Below, in pieces: positions 15,749 through 24,774 of a stretch of DNA of 64,000 nt. The stretch is from Tessaracoccus rhinocerotis (lineage in GTDB: Bacteria; Actinomycetota; Actinomycetes; Propionibacteriales; Propionibacteriaceae). Location of the stretch: contig NZ_VKKG01000006.1 in assembly GCF_007197885.1 (NCBI RefSeq), forward strand, positions 186,001 to 250,000. Direction: 5' to 3'. A program made the translations under genes and the position numbers. Below the pieces are notes generated by a model. That model was not told the origin of the DNA. It saw only the letters and a program-made list of their open reading frames with translations, and ran no database searches. Numbering within the stretch: the stretch's first letter is position 1; each line of letters opens with the position of its first letter.

Positions 15749-16462
15749 ATGGCCAGGTACTCCTCCGACTTCCCCATCTTCGCCGTCGCCGCTGACATCG
15801 TCGTGCTGACCATCCGGGCTGACGCGTTGTGCGTCCTGCTGATCCGCCGCTCGGGCTCGGTGGCGCACGGGGAGTGGGCGCTCCCGGGAGGCTTCGTCCG
15901 CGCCGACGAGGACCTCGAGGCCGCCGCCTACCGGGAACTGTCCGAGGAGGCCGGAATCTCTCGCGACGACGTCGTGCTCGAGCAACTGCGGACCTACGGC
16001 ACCCCCGGTCGGGACCCGCGGCCCGAGCGCGTGGTCTCCGTCGCCTGGGTGGCGCTGGGGGCCTCGCTCCCCGACCCGCGGCCGGACACTGATGCCGACC
16101 GCGCCGAGTGGGTCCCCGTCGAGGAGGCACTCGGGCGGTCACTGGCATTCGACCACACCCAGATCCTGGCGGACGGGGTCGAGCGGGCCCGGTCCAAACT
16201 CGAGTACACGACGCTGGCGACGGCCTTCTGCGGCCCCACCTTCACCCTGCCCGAGCTGCGGCGCGTCTACGTAGCGGTGTGGGGCGGGGAGGAGGGCCTC
16301 GACCCCCGCAACTTCCAGCGCAAGGTATTGGGCGCCGAGGGGTTCGTCGCCGAGACGGGCGAGATCGTGCGGGGCAGGGGCCGTCCGGCGAAGGTCTACC
16401 GCGCCGGCGGTGAGCGGGGTCTGCACCCGCCGATCATGCGCCGGGGACTGGACCCGAACTGA
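15749..16462 (+). CDS. Nudix-domain regulator, NrtR-like
   Basis: The 237-residue protein joins an N-terminal Nudix domain to a C-terminal winged HTH, the arrangement of NrtR repressors of NAD metabolism, which respond to ADP-ribose. Unlike many NrtR proteins the Nudix box is complete (G-F-V-R-A-D-E...REL-S-EE-A-GI, about residues 52-75), so it could still hydrolyse its ligand. The HTH part includes FTLPELRRVYVAVWGGEEGLDPRNFQRKVLG and the basic wing GRGRPAKVYRAG. I choose ATG 15749 over GTG 15740 because of the -10 box. A nearby ADP-ribosylglycohydrolase gene fits its expected regulon. Confidence 0.85.
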   Translation: MARYSSDFPIFAVAADIVVLTIRADALCVLLIRRSGSVAHGEWALPGGFVRADEDLEAAAYRELSEEAGISRDDVVLEQLRTYGTPGRDPRPERVVSVAWVALGASLPDPRPDTDADRAEWVPVEEALGRSLAFDHTQILADGVERARSKLEYTTLATAFCGPTFTLPELRRVYVAVWGGEEGLDPRNFQRKVLGAEGFVAETGEIVRGRGRPAKVYRAGGERGLHPPIMRRGLDPN

Positions 16463-16574
16463 GCCGCGGAACAGGCCGGAACTGATCCTCTCGGATGATT
16501 GAGTTGGAGGCAGTCATCGGCGTCGCGGGACGACGCGCCCCGGGGTCGACCCGATGGGTTAGGAGCAGTGCGAA

Positions 16575-18797
16575 ATGTCTCCAGATCAGGAGAACAACCC
16601 GGCAAAGGCGCCGCTCGCGCCACCTCCCGGACCGGGCGTGGCCTCGCCTCCCGTGGACGAGCCGACGTCCCCCGTCGCGCCACCGCCGCCCAAGCCGTCC
16701 CAGCAGGGACCCGCGGCAGTGACTCCCACGGGCGCCCCTACCGGGGCACCCCCCGAGGCAATGGCGCAACAGGGTGAGTACCTCACCACCTCGCAGGGTG
16801 CCCGCCTCCGGGACACCGACCACTCGCTGAGGGCCGGCCCGCGGGGACCCGTCCTGCTGCAGGACCACCACCTGCGCGAGAAGATCACCCACTTCGACCA
16901 CGAGCGCATCCCTGAGCGTGTGGTCCACGCCCGCGGCACCGGCGCACACGGCGTCTTCGTGGCCAACGGCAAGGCGTCGAAGATCTGCCGGGCGGCGTTC
17001 CTCGGAAAGGGCGTCGAGACGCCTGTGTTCGTGCGGTTCTCCACGGTGGTCGGCTTCAGGGGATCATCGGACACCGTCCGCGACACCCGAGGGTTCGCGA
17101 CCAAGTTCTACACCTCGGAGGGAAACTACGACCTGGTGGCGAACAACATCCCGGTTTTCTTCATCCAGGACGGCATCAAGTTCCCGGACATCGTCCATGC
17201 CGCCAAGCCGCACCCGGACACGGAGATCCCCCAGGCGCAGAGCGCACACGACACCTTCTGGGACTTCGTCTCCCTGCACACCGAGGCGCAGGCCCACGTC
17301 GCATGGCAGATGTCCGACCGGGCGATCCCGCTGTCGTTCAGGATGATGGAGGGCTTCGGGATCCACACCTTCCGCATGATCAACGACGCAGGCGAGACCT
17401 CGCTCGTGAAGATCCACTGGAAGCCGCACCAGGGCGTCCACTCGCAGGTCTGGGAGGAGACCCAGATGACGGCGGGCGCAGATCCCGACTACCACCGCCG
17501 CGACCTCTACGACGCGCTCGACGCCGGCGCGTACCCGTCCTGGGACCTGGGACTCCAGGTGATGCCGGACTCGCCGGACGAGACTTTCGAGGGGATCGAC
17601 CTGCTGGACCCCACGAAGATCGTCCCGGAGGAGCTGTGCCCGGTGCAGGTGGTGGGCACCATGGTGCTGACCCACCGCCCGACCAACTTCTTCGCCGAGA
17701 CCGAACAGGTGATGTTCAACCCCGGCCACCTGGTCCCGGGCATCGACGTGACCAACGACCCCCTGCTGCAGGTTCGCCTGTTCTCCTACATCGACACGCA
17801 GCTGACCCGGCTCGGCGGTCCGAACTTCAGCCAGCTGCCGATCAACCGGGCGCACTGCCCCGTCAACGACATGTTCCGCGACGGTTTCCACCAGCACGCC
17901 GTGCACGGTGGGGTGGCCCCCTACCGCCCGAACTCGCTCGACGGCGGCAACCCGGCCGAGGCGGACGACGACTCGGGCGCCTTCATCGACGTCCCGACCC
18001 GCGTCGAGGGCGCCAAGGTGCGTGAGCTGTCGGCCAGCTTCGACGACCACTTCAGCCAAGTCACGCTCTTCGTGCGCTCGTTGAGCCCGGTGGAGCGCCA
18101 GCACCTGGCGCGCGGGTACACCTTCGAGTTGGGCAAGTGCTACGAGGAGTCGATCAGGACGAGGCAGCTGCAGTGCCTCGCCAACATCGACGCCGACCTG
18201 TGTGCCGAGGTGGCACGTGGTCTGGGGTTGCCGGTCCCGGAGCCGACGATCCCTCCCAGGGCCGACGTCGAGCCCAGCCCGGCGCTCTCCCAGGTCGGCG
18301 AGAGGTGGCCGGTGATCGGCCGCAAGGTCGCCATCGTCGTGGACGCGACCAGTTCGCCCGCCGACGTGGAGGGCATCAGGCAGGCGGTCATCGACGCTGG
18401 AATGGTGCCGTTCGTGACCGCTCCCTCCGGCGGGCGGCTGGGCGAGGTGGTGGTGGACCGGACGTTCCTGACGGCCGCCTCGGTGGAGTTCGACGCGGCC
18501 CTCCTCGTAACCTCCCCCGAGCCGGCGCCCGACGCCGTACCCACGTTCGACGCGAAGGCCGGTCAGTCGACGACCGGGCTGCCCGTCGATCCCCGGGTCG
18601 TGAAGCTGGTGGCGGAGATGTTCCGGCACTGCAAGGCGATCGGGGCTGCCTCGGACGCAGCCCCCGTCCTGGCGGCCGCGGGTGTCCCGGAGGATGCGCC
18701 CGGCGTGGTCTCGGGCGAGCCCGCTGCGCTGGTTGCCGAACTGGTTGAGTTGCTCGCCGGTCACCGCGTCTGGGAGAGGTTCCCGGCCACGGCCTGA
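16575..18797 (+). CDS. katE: Large-subunit catalase (HPII type)
   Basis: At 740 residues this is a clade-II catalase, which breaks H2O2 into water and oxygen in the cytoplasm. After a Pro-rich lead (about residues 1-60) come the catalytic His in ERVVHARGTGAHGVF, the Asn in NYDLVANNIPVFFIQDG and the haem-ligand Tyr in RLFSYIDTQLTRLGGPNF. The C-terminal ~150 residues form a DJ-1/PfpI-like domain (IGRKVAIVVDATSSPADVEGI...), the mark of the large subunit type. TTAGGAG lies before ATG 16575. A hairpin follows and then an SDR gene, a pairing common in general stress regulons. Confidence 0.95.
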   Translation: MSPDQENNPAKAPLAPPPGPGVASPPVDEPTSPVAPPPPKPSQQGPAAVTPTGAPTGAPPEAMAQQGEYLTTSQGARLRDTDHSLRAGPRGPVLLQDHHLREKITHFDHERIPERVVHARGTGAHGVFVANGKASKICRAAFLGKGVETPVFVRFSTVVGFRGSSDTVRDTRGFATKFYTSEGNYDLVANNIPVFFIQDGIKFPDIVHAAKPHPDTEIPQAQSAHDTFWDFVSLHTEAQAHVAWQMSDRAIPLSFRMMEGFGIHTFRMINDAGETSLVKIHWKPHQGVHSQVWEETQMTAGADPDYHRRDLYDALDAGAYPSWDLGLQVMPDSPDETFEGIDLLDPTKIVPEELCPVQVVGTMVLTHRPTNFFAETEQVMFNPGHLVPGIDVTNDPLLQVRLFSYIDTQLTRLGGPNFSQLPINRAHCPVNDMFRDGFHQHAVHGGVAPYRPNSLDGGNPAEADDDSGAFIDVPTRVEGAKVRELSASFDDHFSQVTLFVRSLSPVERQHLARGYTFELGKCYEESIRTRQLQCLANIDADLCAEVARGLGLPVPEPTIPPRADVEPSPALSQVGERWPVIGRKVAIVVDATSSPADVEGIRQAVIDAGMVPFVTAPSGGRLGEVVVDRTFLTAASVEFDAALLVTSPEPAPDAVPTFDAKAGQSTTGLPVDPRVVKLVAEMFRHCKAIGAASDAAPVLAAAGVPEDAPGVVSGEPAALVAELVELLAGHRVWERFPATA

Positions 18798-18807
18798 GGC
18801 GCACCGA

Positions 18808-18836
18808 TCGGCCGGCCCGGCATCCGGGCCGGCCGA
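18808..18836. terminator. 13-bp perfect hairpin after katE
   Basis: TCGGCCGGCCCGG (18808-18820) and its exact complement (18824-18836) surround CAT. There is no T-tract; it probably stops or slows transcription between katE and the SDR gene. Confidence 0.7.
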
Positions 18837-18875
18837 ACCGGTGCCTTGTGACCCCGACCGGGGGGAGGATGGAAC

Positions 18876-19733
18876 ATGGCATACGACGAACTCAGCAGGA
18901 TTCCCAAGCAGCAGCAGGAGTGGCCCGGCCGGACGTCGGAACTCGACCCGCAGCCGGACCACGGCGAGACGTCCTGGGTGGCCCGCGGCCGACTCGAGGG
19001 CAAGCGCGCACTCATCACCGGGGGTGACTCGGGCATCGGACGGGCCGTGGCGGTCACCTTCGCGAAGGAGGGCGCCGACGTGGTCATCGCCCACCTCCCG
19101 GAAGAGGAGGAGGACGCCCGCGCCACGCTCGAACTCGTCCGCGCGGAGGGACGTCGCGGCGAGTCAGTCCCCGGCGACCTGCGCACCGCACAGGCCAACC
19201 GCGACCTCGCGGCGAAGGCCGTCGAGCTGCTCGGCGGCGTCGACGTCCTGGTCTGCAACGCGGCCTACCAGATGACCCACCAGGAACTCGGCGAGTTCCC
19301 CGACGACCAGATCACGCGAACCTTCGAGACCAACATCATGGGTCCCCTGTGGCTGACCAAGGCGCTGGAGGACGAGCTGCGAGGCGGCAGCGTCATCATC
19401 ACCAGCTCCGTCCAGGCCTACAGCCCGTCGGACCACCTGCTCGACTACGCCGCCACCAAGGCAGGCCTCAGCAACCTTGCGGTGAACCTGGCCGCCGAGA
19501 TGGGTGGTCAGGGAACGCGTGTGAACGCCGTCGCGCCCGGTCCGATCTGGACCCCGCTCATCCCGGCGACGATGCCCTTGGAGAAGGTCGAGGGCTTCGG
19601 TGCCGACACGCCGCTGGGAAGGGCCGGCCAACCGGTGGAGGTCGCGGCGGCGTTCGTGTTCCTCGCCTCGGACGAGGCCAGCTACGTCTCGGGCACGATC
19701 CTCGGCGTGACCGGCGGCAAGCCCGTCTTCTGA
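18876..19733 (+). CDS. SDR-family oxidoreductase (YhdG/stress type)
   Basis: The 285-residue protein is a short-chain dehydrogenase with the N-terminal extension seen in stress-associated members (IPKQQQEWPGRTSELDPQPDHGE). The NAD(P) motif is GGDSGIGRAVAV at about residues 50-61. The catalytic Ser, Tyr and Lys lie in VIITSSVQAY and LLDYAATKAGL. Substrate is unknown. GGGGGGAGGA precedes ATG 18876. In many bacteria this gene accompanies katE-type catalase under stress control, as here. Confidence 0.9.
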   Translation: MAYDELSRIPKQQQEWPGRTSELDPQPDHGETSWVARGRLEGKRALITGGDSGIGRAVAVTFAKEGADVVIAHLPEEEEDARATLELVRAEGRRGESVPGDLRTAQANRDLAAKAVELLGGVDVLVCNAAYQMTHQELGEFPDDQITRTFETNIMGPLWLTKALEDELRGGSVIITSSVQAYSPSDHLLDYAATKAGLSNLAVNLAAEMGGQGTRVNAVAPGPIWTPLIPATMPLEKVEGFGADTPLGRAGQPVEVAAAFVFLASDEASYVSGTILGVTGGKPVF

Positions 19734-19785
19734 CCCGGCGACGGTGGCTGGCCGCGCGCCACCACCACTGGGGGACACTGGGAGC

Positions 19786-20295
19786 ATGACGATCCACGAG
19801 GGCCATCCGTTCATGCTCCCACCCGAGCAGCGGGATCCGGTGCGACGCCTCCGCGGCCGGATGCCCGCACCAGTGACCATCTGGACCAGCCAGGACGACC
19901 GGCGACGGGACGGGTGGACGATCTCATCCGTGCTCGTCGCCGACGGCGAACCGGCCGAGTTGATCGCCCTGGTCGACGAGGACTGCGACTGGTGGGAGGT
20001 GTTCCGCAGCACCGGCCGGGCCTGCGTCAACGTCCTCGGCCCCGGCCAGGGCGGGATCGCCGACGTCTTCGCGCGCGTCGCTCCGTCGCCCGGTGGGGTG
20101 TTCCGCACCGGCGCCTGGGAGGACGGCAGCCACGGCCCCAGACTCGTCGGTGCCTCCGGCTGGGCCGACGTCGAACTGCTGGACGCCGAGCCCGGCCACT
20201 CCGGCTGGGGCCTGCTGGTGCGGGCCACGCTGGGTCCGATCGAACTGGCTGACGGCGTAGGCGCGCTGGAGCACCGCAACGGCCGCTACGCCTGA
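19786..20295 (+). CDS. Flavin reductase-like domain protein
   Basis: The 169-residue protein has features of the flavin reductase-like split-barrel fold: MPAPVTIWTSQDDRRRDGWTISSVLVADGEPAELIALV near the N-terminus and RACVNVLGPGQGGIADVFAR in the middle. Such proteins bind FMN and may reduce flavin with NAD(P)H. The substrate is unknown. Start ATG 19786 lies 6 nt after GACACT, possibly leaderless. It ends 40 bp from the convergent GH13 gene. Confidence 0.75.
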   Translation: MTIHEGHPFMLPPEQRDPVRRLRGRMPAPVTIWTSQDDRRRDGWTISSVLVADGEPAELIALVDEDCDWWEVFRSTGRACVNVLGPGQGGIADVFARVAPSPGGVFRTGAWEDGSHGPRLVGASGWADVELLDAEPGHSGWGLLVRATLGPIELADGVGALEHRNGRYA

Positions 20296-20335
20296 GCCCC
20301 GCCGCGGCCGTGGAGCGCGCGGCCGGTGCGTCGCC

Positions 20336-22030
20336 TCAGGGCAGCCTCGTGTCACCCGGCCGGTGGAGCCGCCACCACTGGTGCCCGTAGCCGTCCACGG
20401 GGATGGTCAGCCGGCCGTCGTCGACGACCAGGTGTTCGGTGGAGAACAGCTCGTTCGCGACGGTGCCCTCCTCGAGGTCGGCAACCTCGACGGTGATCTC
20501 CGTCGCCTCCGGACCGAGGTTGTGCACCAGCAGCGTGCTCGTCCCGGGGTCTCCCGGCTGCGCCCACGTGCAGCGGTGCGCCAGGACGGAGGGTGCCTCG
20601 TGCTGCAGCACCTCGAACGTGCCCATCCCCACCTCCGGGGACTCCCGGTAGCGGCCGGCCAGGTTCGATATGAACGACAGCAGTGACCCGGGATCCTTGC
20701 GCTGCTCCGAGACGTTGACGTGCTGGGGTCCGAAGGCGCCCTCGGTGATGGGGGACGGCAGCCGCGAGGGCCGGGCACGGGAGAACCCAGCGTTCTTCCC
20801 GGAGGTCCACTGCATCGGGGTCCGGACGGCCAGGCGGCCCTCGACGTCGAGGTTCTCGCCCATCCCGATCTCCTCGCCGTAGAACAGCACCGGCGTCCCG
20901 GGGAGGGCGAACAGCAGCGAGTAGACCATCCGGATCCGGCGGGGGTCGCCGTCGAGCATGGGAGGCAGCCGCCTGCGCAGTCCGCGGCCGAACAGCTGCA
21001 TGTCCGGTTCTGGGCCGAAGGCGTCGAAGACCTCCTGGCGCTCCTTGTCGGAGAGCTTGTCGAGGGTCAACTCGTCGTGGTTGCGCACGAAGCAGGCGAA
21101 CTGGTTGTGTCGCGGCAGGTCAGGCCGGCGGGCGAGGGTCTTCGCGATGGGCGCGGCCTCCTGGCGGGCCAGGGCGAGGTACATGCGCTGCATCAGCTCG
21201 AAGTCGAACTGCATCGTGAGCTCGTCGCCCGAGTTCTGGCCGCCGAAGAAGTCCACCTGCTTCTCGTAGGGGATGTTGACCTCGCCCAACAGGATCGCGT
21301 CGCCGCGCCGTCGGCCCATGAACGCCTTGATCCGGCGCAGGTAGTCGTGCGGGTCGCCGTACTCGGCCGACGCCGCCGCGGAAGTGCCGCGGCCCTCGAT
21401 CAGGTTGGGCACGGCGTCCACCCGGAACCCGTCCAGGCCGAGCTGCATCCAGAAACCGATGACCTTGCTGATCTCGTCGCGCACCTGCGGGTTGGTGACG
21501 TTCAGGTCTGGCTGGTGCTTGTAGAAGTTGTGCAGGTACCACTGCCCGGTCTTCTCGTCGAGCTCCCACAGCGAGTCCTCCTGATCGGGGAAGACCACCT
21601 GCCCGGAGGTGTCGGGCGGCTCGGTGTCCCGCCAGACGTAGAAGTCGCGGTAGGGGTTGTCGGTGGACTTGCGGGCCTCGCGGAACCAAGGGTGCTTGTC
21701 AGAGGTGTGGTTGACCACCAGGTCCGCGATCACGCGCATGCCGCGGTCCTTCGCGGTTCGGATCAGTTCGACGAGGTCGCCGAAGTTGCCCAGCTTGGGG
21801 TCCACGGCGAGGAAGTCCGTGATGTCGTAGCCATCGTCCCGCTCCGCCGTGGGGTAGAAGGGCATCAGCCACAGGCAGGTGACGCCCAGTTCGGCGAGGT
21901 GGTCGATGCGGGCGGAGACGCCGTCGAAGTCCCCCGTGCCGTCGTCGTCACTGTCGAAGAACGTCTCCACGTCGAGGCAGTACACGACCGCGTTCTTCCA
22001 CCACAGGTCCGAGCTCTCAGTCTTGCGCAT
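20336..22030 (-). CDS. GH13 alpha-amylase-family enzyme (trehalose-synthase-like)
   Basis: The 564-residue cytoplasmic protein has the GH13 catalytic set: nucleophile Asp in GFRVDAVP, acid/base Glu in AILLGEVN and Asp in RNHDELTL, plus DLVVNHTSDKHPWF. Its start, WWKNAVVYCLDVETFFDSDDDGTGDFDGV, resembles trehalose synthase (maltose glucosyltransferase). It may isomerise maltose and trehalose or act on another glucoside. ATG 22030 follows GAGAGGAAC. It is 17 bp downstream of the LLM oxidoreductase on the same strand, so the two are an operon; this gene pairing is known in actinobacteria. Confidence 0.85.
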   Translation of the reverse strand: MRKTESSDLWWKNAVVYCLDVETFFDSDDDGTGDFDGVSARIDHLAELGVTCLWLMPFYPTAERDDGYDITDFLAVDPKLGNFGDLVELIRTAKDRGMRVIADLVVNHTSDKHPWFREARKSTDNPYRDFYVWRDTEPPDTSGQVVFPDQEDSLWELDEKTGQWYLHNFYKHQPDLNVTNPQVRDEISKVIGFWMQLGLDGFRVDAVPNLIEGRGTSAAASAEYGDPHDYLRRIKAFMGRRRGDAILLGEVNIPYEKQVDFFGGQNSGDELTMQFDFELMQRMYLALARQEAAPIAKTLARRPDLPRHNQFACFVRNHDELTLDKLSDKERQEVFDAFGPEPDMQLFGRGLRRRLPPMLDGDPRRIRMVYSLLFALPGTPVLFYGEEIGMGENLDVEGRLAVRTPMQWTSGKNAGFSRARPSRLPSPITEGAFGPQHVNVSEQRKDPGSLLSFISNLAGRYRESPEVGMGTFEVLQHEAPSVLAHRCTWAQPGDPGTSTLLVHNLGPEATEITVEVADLEEGTVANELFSTEHLVVDDGRLTIPVDGYGHQWWRLHRPGDTRLP

Positions 22031-22047
22031 GGGCGATGTTCCTCTCG

Positions 22048-23004
22048 TCAGGTCAACTGGGGGAGGACCCGCTCGCCGAAGGCCTCCAGGAAGGGGGTCT
22101 GATGCTGGCCGACGTGGTGCAGGTAGACGGTGTCGAAGCCGAGGTCGGCGAGACCATGGATCCTCTCCACCATGAGGCCGAGGTCGCTGGAGACCAGCAC
22201 GCTGGCGCGCACCTGCTCCTCCGTGACGCCCTGGCGGCTGACCTCGTCGAACGAGGCCCGGGTCAGGTCCCAGCACGCGGGAGCCGCGAACACGTTGGAA
22301 CGCCACTGGTCGTGCGCGATCGCGTACGCCTCCGCCTCGGTCGGGGCCCAGGACAGGTGCAACTGCAGCACCTTGTGGCCCGCCCCGCCCGCCTCGTCCC
22401 ACGCGTCCAGGATCGCCCGCACGGTCTCGGGTGCCGCGTTGATGGTGGCCACGCCGTCGGCCCAACGGGCGTTGCGGGCCGCCGATGCGGCCGTGACCAC
22501 CGGCGCGATCAGCTTGGGGCGCGGGTCCGCCACCTCCCACAGCCTGGCCTCGTGCACCCTGACCAGCCCGTCGTGGTTGACGGTCTCGCCGTCGAGTAGG
22601 CGACGGATGATGTCGACGCACTCCTCGAGGCGACGGTGCCGGGTCTCCTTGTCCGGCCAGGCATCCCCGGTGACGTGCTCGTTGGCGTTCTCGCCCGAGC
22701 CCAGCGCGGTCCAGAAGCGTCCCGGGAACATCTGCCCGAGTGTCGCCATGGCGTGTGCCACCACGACGGGGTGGTAGCGCTGGCCCGGTGCGGTCACCGT
22801 GCCGAAGGAGAGGTTGGTCGTGGCGAGCGCCGCGCCGAGCCAGGGCCAGGCCATGCCGGAGTGGCCCTGCCTCTCCGACCACGGCTCGAGGTGGTCCGAG
22901 CACATGGCGGCGGTGAATCCCACCTCCTCGGCGCGCTGGACGTCGGCGAGCAGTTGCCGGGGCGAGATCTGCTCGTGCGATGCGTGGAACCCGTAGGTGG
23001 CCAT
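22048..23004 (-). CDS. LLM-class flavin-dependent oxidoreductase (TIGR03885-like)
   Basis: The 318-residue protein has a luciferase-like TIM-barrel sequence: MATYGFHASHEQISPRQLL, AAMCSDHLEPWSERQGHSG, GRFWTALGSGENANEHV. The family uses FMN or F420; this subfamily (TIGR03885) has been described as probably non-F420. Substrate is unknown. TAGACA lies 6 nt before ATG 23004, so it is likely leaderless and heads the operon with the GH13 gene. Confidence 0.85.
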   Translation of the reverse strand: MATYGFHASHEQISPRQLLADVQRAEEVGFTAAMCSDHLEPWSERQGHSGMAWPWLGAALATTNLSFGTVTAPGQRYHPVVVAHAMATLGQMFPGRFWTALGSGENANEHVTGDAWPDKETRHRRLEECVDIIRRLLDGETVNHDGLVRVHEARLWEVADPRPKLIAPVVTAASAARNARWADGVATINAAPETVRAILDAWDEAGGAGHKVLQLHLSWAPTEAEAYAIAHDQWRSNVFAAPACWDLTRASFDEVSRQGVTEEQVRASVLVSSDLGLMVERIHGLADLGFDTVYLHHVGQHQTPFLEAFGERVLPQLT

Positions 23005-23016
23005 GGCCCATGTCTA
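23005..23016 (-). promoter_or_regulatory. Leaderless promoter -10 (TAGACA + 6 nt + ATG)
   Basis: On the minus strand TAGACA (23016-23011) is followed by 6 nt and the ATG at 23004, leaving no ribosome-binding site. Confidence 0.5.
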
Positions 23017-23102
23017 CCGTCACGACGTGTCACACGCAGCCGAACCGGCAGGATCTCCGCCTACCACTGGTGCCCGGCCACGGCGCGTGTGACCATTGCT
23101 CC

Positions 23103-24260
23103 ATGAGCTCACGGCATCCGAGTGTTCTGGTCCTGGGCGCTGGTTTCGGCGGCCTCGAGGTCGCCACCGCGCTCTCGCGAGAGTTCGGGGACGGGGCGGA
23201 GGTCACGCTGGTGGACCGCGCCGACAGCTTCGTCTTCGGGTTCTCCAAGCTCGACTTCATGTTCGGCCACACTGGGGCCGATCGCGTCCGGCTGCCCTAC
23301 GCCGACGTCGTCCATCCCGGGGTGCGGATGATCCACGCCGAGGTGCGGGCGATCGACCCTGTGGCCAGGACCGTGACCACCGACGCGGGGGAACTGTCGG
23401 CGGACATCCTCGTCGTCGCGCTCGGGGCAGACGTCGCCCCCGCCGCCACCCCCGGGCTCGTGGAGGCGGGCCACGAGTTCTACTCCGTGCCCGGCGCGGA
23501 GGCGGCCCGCGAGGCGCTCGACGCCTTCGAGGGCGGCCGCGTGGTCATCGCCGTCACCTCCACGCCATTCAAGTGCCCACCGGCACCCAGTGAGGCGGCC
23601 CTGCTGACCCATGACTTCCTGACCCGGCGCGGACTGCGGCAGGCGTCGTCCATCGATCTGGTGATGCCGCTGCCCAAGCCGATCCCGCCCTCGCCGCAGG
23701 CGTCCCAGGCGATCCTGGCCGCCTTCTCGCAGCTCGACATCGGATGGCACCCGAACCAGACAGTGCGGTCGGTGAACCCCGAGCGCCGCGTCCTCGTGCT
23801 GCAGGACGGGCTGGAACTCGGGTTCGACCTCCTGCTGGCCGTGCCGAAGCACCACGCACCGGCGGTGGTGGTGGAGTCGGGACTCACCGAGGAGGGCTGG
23901 ATCCCGGTGGACCCGCTGACGCTGCGCACCAAGTTCCCCGACGTCTTCGCCATCGGCGACGTCACCAGCGTCGGCACCCCGAAGGCCGGCGTGTTCTCGG
24001 AGGGCCAGGCGAAGGTGGTGGCACGCCAGATCATCGACGGCGGCGCCACGGACGAGAGCTACGACGGACGCGGGATTTGCTACATGGAGTTCGGCGACGA
24101 CGAGGTGGCGCGCATCGACGTCACGTTCCAGGCGGGCCAGGCGCCGCACGGCAGCATGGACGGACCCAGCCGCGCCAACGCCGACGTCAAGCAGGCCTTC
24201 GGTGAGGAGCGCGCCCGGCGCTGGTTCAACCGGGACTGGCGACCGCTCGAGTCCCGCTGA
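23103..24260 (+). CDS. FAD-dependent pyridine nucleotide/quinone oxidoreductase
   Basis: The 385-residue flavoprotein has an N-terminal FAD dinucleotide fold (VLVLGAGFGGLEVATAL, about residues 8-24) and a late FAD motif FPDVFAIGDVTSVGTPKAGVFSEGQAK. The sequence CPPAP in VTSTPFKCPPAPSEAALL resembles the Cys-Pro region of sulfide:quinone oxidoreductase and related enzymes. It probably passes electrons to quinone at the membrane surface; the donor is unknown. The gene converges on the Cys-rich copper protein gene with a 2-bp gap. Confidence 0.85.
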   Translation: MSSRHPSVLVLGAGFGGLEVATALSREFGDGAEVTLVDRADSFVFGFSKLDFMFGHTGADRVRLPYADVVHPGVRMIHAEVRAIDPVARTVTTDAGELSADILVVALGADVAPAATPGLVEAGHEFYSVPGAEAAREALDAFEGGRVVIAVTSTPFKCPPAPSEAALLTHDFLTRRGLRQASSIDLVMPLPKPIPPSPQASQAILAAFSQLDIGWHPNQTVRSVNPERRVLVLQDGLELGFDLLLAVPKHHAPAVVVESGLTEEGWIPVDPLTLRTKFPDVFAIGDVTSVGTPKAGVFSEGQAKVVARQIIDGGATDESYDGRGICYMEFGDDEVARIDVTFQAGQAPHGSMDGPSRANADVKQAFGEERARRWFNRDWRPLESR

Positions 24261-24262
24261 CC

Positions 24263-24655
24263 TCAGAGCTGTCCGGCCAGCAGCTCCAGGCAGGCCTGCT
24301 CGCACCGGCGGCAGGCCTCGGCACAGATCCGGCAGTGCTCGTGCATCTCGGCGTGCTGCTCGCACTCCGTAGCGCAAGCCGCGCACGCCTCCGCGCAGCT
24401 GCGCAGCAGGGCGTTGATGACGGCCACCTCGCGACCGTTCTGGCGCGCCAGCACCCTTGAGGTGGCGGCGCAGACGTCCGCGCAGTCGAGGTTGAGGCGG
24501 ATGCAGGCGCGCAGGTCCGCCACCATTTCCTCGGCCAGGCAGGCGTCGGCGCAGATGGTGCAGGTCTCGGCGCACTCACCCAGCAGGCGGATGACCTCGC
24601 CGAGGGCTTCGTTGGGGGTGTCGATGGGATGCGTGACGAGCATCTGGTTGGGCAT
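24263..24655 (-). CDS. Four-helix-bundle copper-binding protein (DUF326)
   Basis: The 130-residue protein has 16 Cys, mostly as C-x-x-C and C-x-x-x-C along helices (ECAETCTICADACLAEE, CRICAEACRRCEQAC), with His near the C-terminal part. This is the DUF326 family, related to copper storage proteins Csp that hold many Cu(I) ions in a four-helix bundle. No export signal is seen, so it should buffer copper in the cytoplasm. GAGAAGGAGAAGG precedes ATG 24655, which is why the longer open frame is not used. Confidence 0.88.
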   Translation of the reverse strand: MPNQMLVTHPIDTPNEALGEVIRLLGECAETCTICADACLAEEMVADLRACIRLNLDCADVCAATSRVLARQNGREVAVINALLRSCAEACAACATECEQHAEMHEHCRICAEACRRCEQACLELLAGQL

Positions 24656-24774
24656 GTCCTTCTCCTTCTCGGGGCGGACGGCCCGGACGAGCCGCCCGTG
24701 GTTTGCCGGCGCAACTTCCAACGTCTCCACCCTGTCACCGCAGCGCCCCGGAGTCAGCCGTTCGACCCAATTCG

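Noticed and set aside
17064-19094. A 676-codon open frame opposite katE and the SDR gene
   Set aside because: It is a shadow of GC-rich codons; residues are a Val/Gly/Arg/Asp/His mix with no family pattern, while the plus strand codes well-known enzymes.
20336-23023. An 895-codon open frame on the minus strand spanning GH13 and the LLM gene
   Set aside because: It is the GH13 frame read upstream past its start; the LLM protein lies in another frame of the same DNA with clear family motifs, and ATG 22030 has a ribosome-binding site.
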